A stretch of 64,000 nucleotides of DNA from Streblospio benedicti (taxonomy: Eukaryota; Annelida; Polychaeta; Spionida; Spionidae): positions 42,886,008 through 42,950,007 of the forward strand of contig CM032663.1 in the NCBI GenBank assembly GCA_019095985.1, in the 5' to 3' direction. A program made the position numbers and the translations under genes. Numbering within the stretch: position 1 is the first letter of the stretch; the number at the start of each line of letters is the position of its first letter. The notes under the pieces are model-generated. The model saw nothing but the letters and a program-made list of their open reading frames with translations. It was not told where the DNA came from and searched no databases. This document shows, piece after piece, positions 61,838 through 64,000 of the stretch.

Positions 61838-61986
61838 AAAGAATAATTTAAGATAAATTTACCTATTGGAAGCTACATTTTAATCTACGGCGAGGCTTTT
61901 GCTGTTTTTTCAAGAGCTTCTGTGGACCGAAAGACAATCTCATTTGGTCACAGGAGATTCCAATAGGTATCCTAAATTATTCTTTG
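61838..61986. mobile_element. hairpin element (MITE-like, about 150 bp)
   Basis: The left arm AAAGAATAATTTA...ACCTATTGGAA (61838-61871) pairs with the right arm TTCCAATAGGTATCCTAAAT followed by TATTCTTTG (61958-61986). A smaller stem pairs CTGTGGACC with GGTCACAG inside. No coding capacity. The arms are well matched, so it is either young or under structural constraint. Confidence 0.7.
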
Positions 61987-61989
61987 AAT

Positions 61990-64000
61990 CATGAATAATG
62001 GAACCCAGGATGAACTGAATATACATTTATAGAAAGTAAGTGTTTCTTATTAAAGGATACTTGATTTTAATTTTGTCTAGTTGCAAACTTTTCAGTATGA
62101 ATCGTAAACTTTACAGAATCAAGACCCCAAACCATTGAGCTGATTTGACATGCAATGCCATATCAGTAGTTCCAATTGGTGTGTGCTTTAAGCACCCTCT
62201 AAAGTGTGGTCCCAGCACTTGGTCATGTTTGTGCAGCATGCATTAGAAGGATAAGTGCAGGAGATGAGCTATTACTTCATGTCAGAAAATACGCAACATA
62301 TCAATCATCCAGCAGCATTTTGTTCCACATTAAGGTTTAGAGTGCATTTTTATAGTATCATTTATTTTGCAGAGCCACTATATATCTATTGAAATGTCTT
62401 CAGGAAATATATATATAAATAAAAAAAACTGTTGAATATCTTTTTCTCTATTTCATTGAGAAGAAAAAAATGTAATATTTTTATTCATGCGATAGGAGTT
62501 CATATCTTTGATGCCCGAATGTGTATTCCTATAAGTCCTGTTTTGAGGGCAGAGGTTGATTGTATTTCCATATTTTCTCATCGTCTATGGAATTGCATCA
62601 TGATGTTTCATGAAATGTTGATGAACAGTTTGTGTAATCTGTTGACCTGTTGCTGGTTGGTGGTCAATACATTTCCTCATTTCAGTATTTTTTTCATATT
62701 CTAGAATTGGCACATTATATAGATTACTTCAATTCTGTTCATTTCAGTGCATATTTAGAGAAAAATAATCTTATTGGAAAAGATGTTTTACAAAAATAAA
62801 CATATATCGTAGAAAAATAAATGTTTATAAAAATTAAGAGGAAAATGAAATAACCATTTTGATTTGTCTTGTACAAGTAATGGTATAGTATTTTGCAGAT
62901 CTGTTAAAGCTCATATCCATGACAAAATTAATGCCCCCCTGAGTGGTATTAGGGGATTTCCCTGATCAACACATTGCACGGTGTGCATCAGGGTTTTATT
63001 GCTCAGAATGGTCCTATTGTTGTTTGCCAAAGATACTTACTTGATTACAGTCATGTTGTCATTGTCCATATGAATTCACTGTTGAGGAATTACCAACCAT
63101 TATTATCATTAACTATTTGTCAACGTAAACCGTAAAAAGATGTACCGGTAGTTTTAGTGCTGCACAATTGTCTGATTAAGAAATAAATAATACAAACTGA
63201 GCAATTCACTAATGGTATTTAGTTTATTGCTATCATATAGGAAATGTGATTAATAAGAGAGTGCAGTCTATAATAGGTGTCCCATCACCTAGTTTGATGT
63301 ACTCAATGAATGGCTTGTGACCCTTTGAAGAAAGAGTGCATCAGCAGATTGTCACCAAGCACATTTACTCTTGGATGAGTTCATATAATGAATCGAATAT
63401 AAGTTAATTTATAAGTGCATGTTTGAAAGAAGATCTTTCATGATGAATAGAGTTCAACATACGCATGTGCGCAGAGCAAATTAAACAAAAAATATACAGT
63501 ACGTTGTTATCTCATTTGGCAGGGAAAATTTCTGCCCTGTATGAAGGACTTAAATATAAAGGTAATAGAGGTTATATGCACAAAATGAATAATAAAACCT
63601 ATTGGTTTATATGCCTGAATATGTTCTTGCTTTGCACACACAGACAATGGTGCATGTTTCGACATCAATTTCTATATATGCCTTGTGAAAAAGAAAAAAT
63701 ACAAGCCAGCATATTGCTTGTCCCGGTTGCCAGGGAAATGATTGCAGATAATGTGCTAGTATTTTGGTGGATGTGATTTTAGTTTGAAAATCACACTTTA
63801 TCAAAAGCTGCAACTATTAAGTGAGCAATCATTGCTTATTTTTTATGCAATGAATATTGCACCTATCACAGTATAAAATTTCATAGCACAAATTATTACT
63901 GTGCAAAAACTTCTGTGTTGTTACACTGAGTATGTTCATTTGAATAGCAGATATTTTGTACTTGTACGGTCTATATAACAGAGTAATGTAAGCTACTTTA
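61990..64000. other. intron-like DNA, no gene recognised
   Basis: AT-rich sequence to the end of the window. Frames at 62432-62704 and 63465-63776 have no recognisable domain or good splice context. Confidence 0.5.

Overview
This window looks like non-coding DNA from an animal genome, most likely a marine invertebrate. It is AT-rich, has no bacterial-style gene packing, and is scattered with degenerate retroelements, palindromic MITE-like DNA elements and microsatellites. The short words TACATGTA and ACCGGTA recur throughout. From general familiarity this word bias fits molluscs or other marine invertebrates, but the phylum is a guess.

No complete host gene is visible. The only long, clearly coding frame is the reverse transcriptase of a 5'-truncated CR1/jockey-type LINE at about 20.95-22.30 kb. 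Almost all other open frames look like chance frames or shadows. The best host-related signal is a set of plus-strand sites where a pyrimidine-rich 3' splice site abuts a consensus 5' splice site (AG|GTGAGT or AG|GTAAGT), at 18196, 36611, 43752 and 61713. Each has a second 5' splice site 32-48 nt downstream. This is the layout of recursive splice sites with associated RS-exons, so most of the window may be the inside of one giant plus-strand intron. That is an inference.

Layout. 1-2.4 kb: nothing recognised. 2.45-2.65 kb: a short tandem duplication. 3.4 kb: a Penelope C-terminal scrap. 3.6-6.3 kb: a 1.3 kb segment present twice on either side of a 100-N gap, probably an assembly artefact. 6.3-18.2 kb: intron-like DNA with a GC-rich island at 13.26-13.42 kb. 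18.5-24.3 kb: a transposon graveyard holding a Penelope-like fragment, an approximately 840 bp long-TIR element with a very GC-rich core, the LINE, and a cluster of hairpin elements sharing the end TGATAGAATG. 24.3-36.8 kb: mostly featureless intron-like DNA with possible regulatory clusters. 36.8-41.0 kb: two sets of tandem duplications, a TIR element, a probable minus-strand LINE tail and a tRNA-like SINE head. 41-64 kb: intron-like DNA with dense transcription-factor motif clusters (46.0, 54.2, 54.5 and 55.2 kb), a decayed minus-strand LINE 3' end (51.75-52.8 kb), a 566 bp MITE (59.36-59.93 kb) and a hairpin element (61.84-61.99 kb).

No tRNA or rRNA gene, CRISPR array or operon is seen. 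Splice-site, motif and repeat calls were made by eye and have not been tested by alignment or RNA data.
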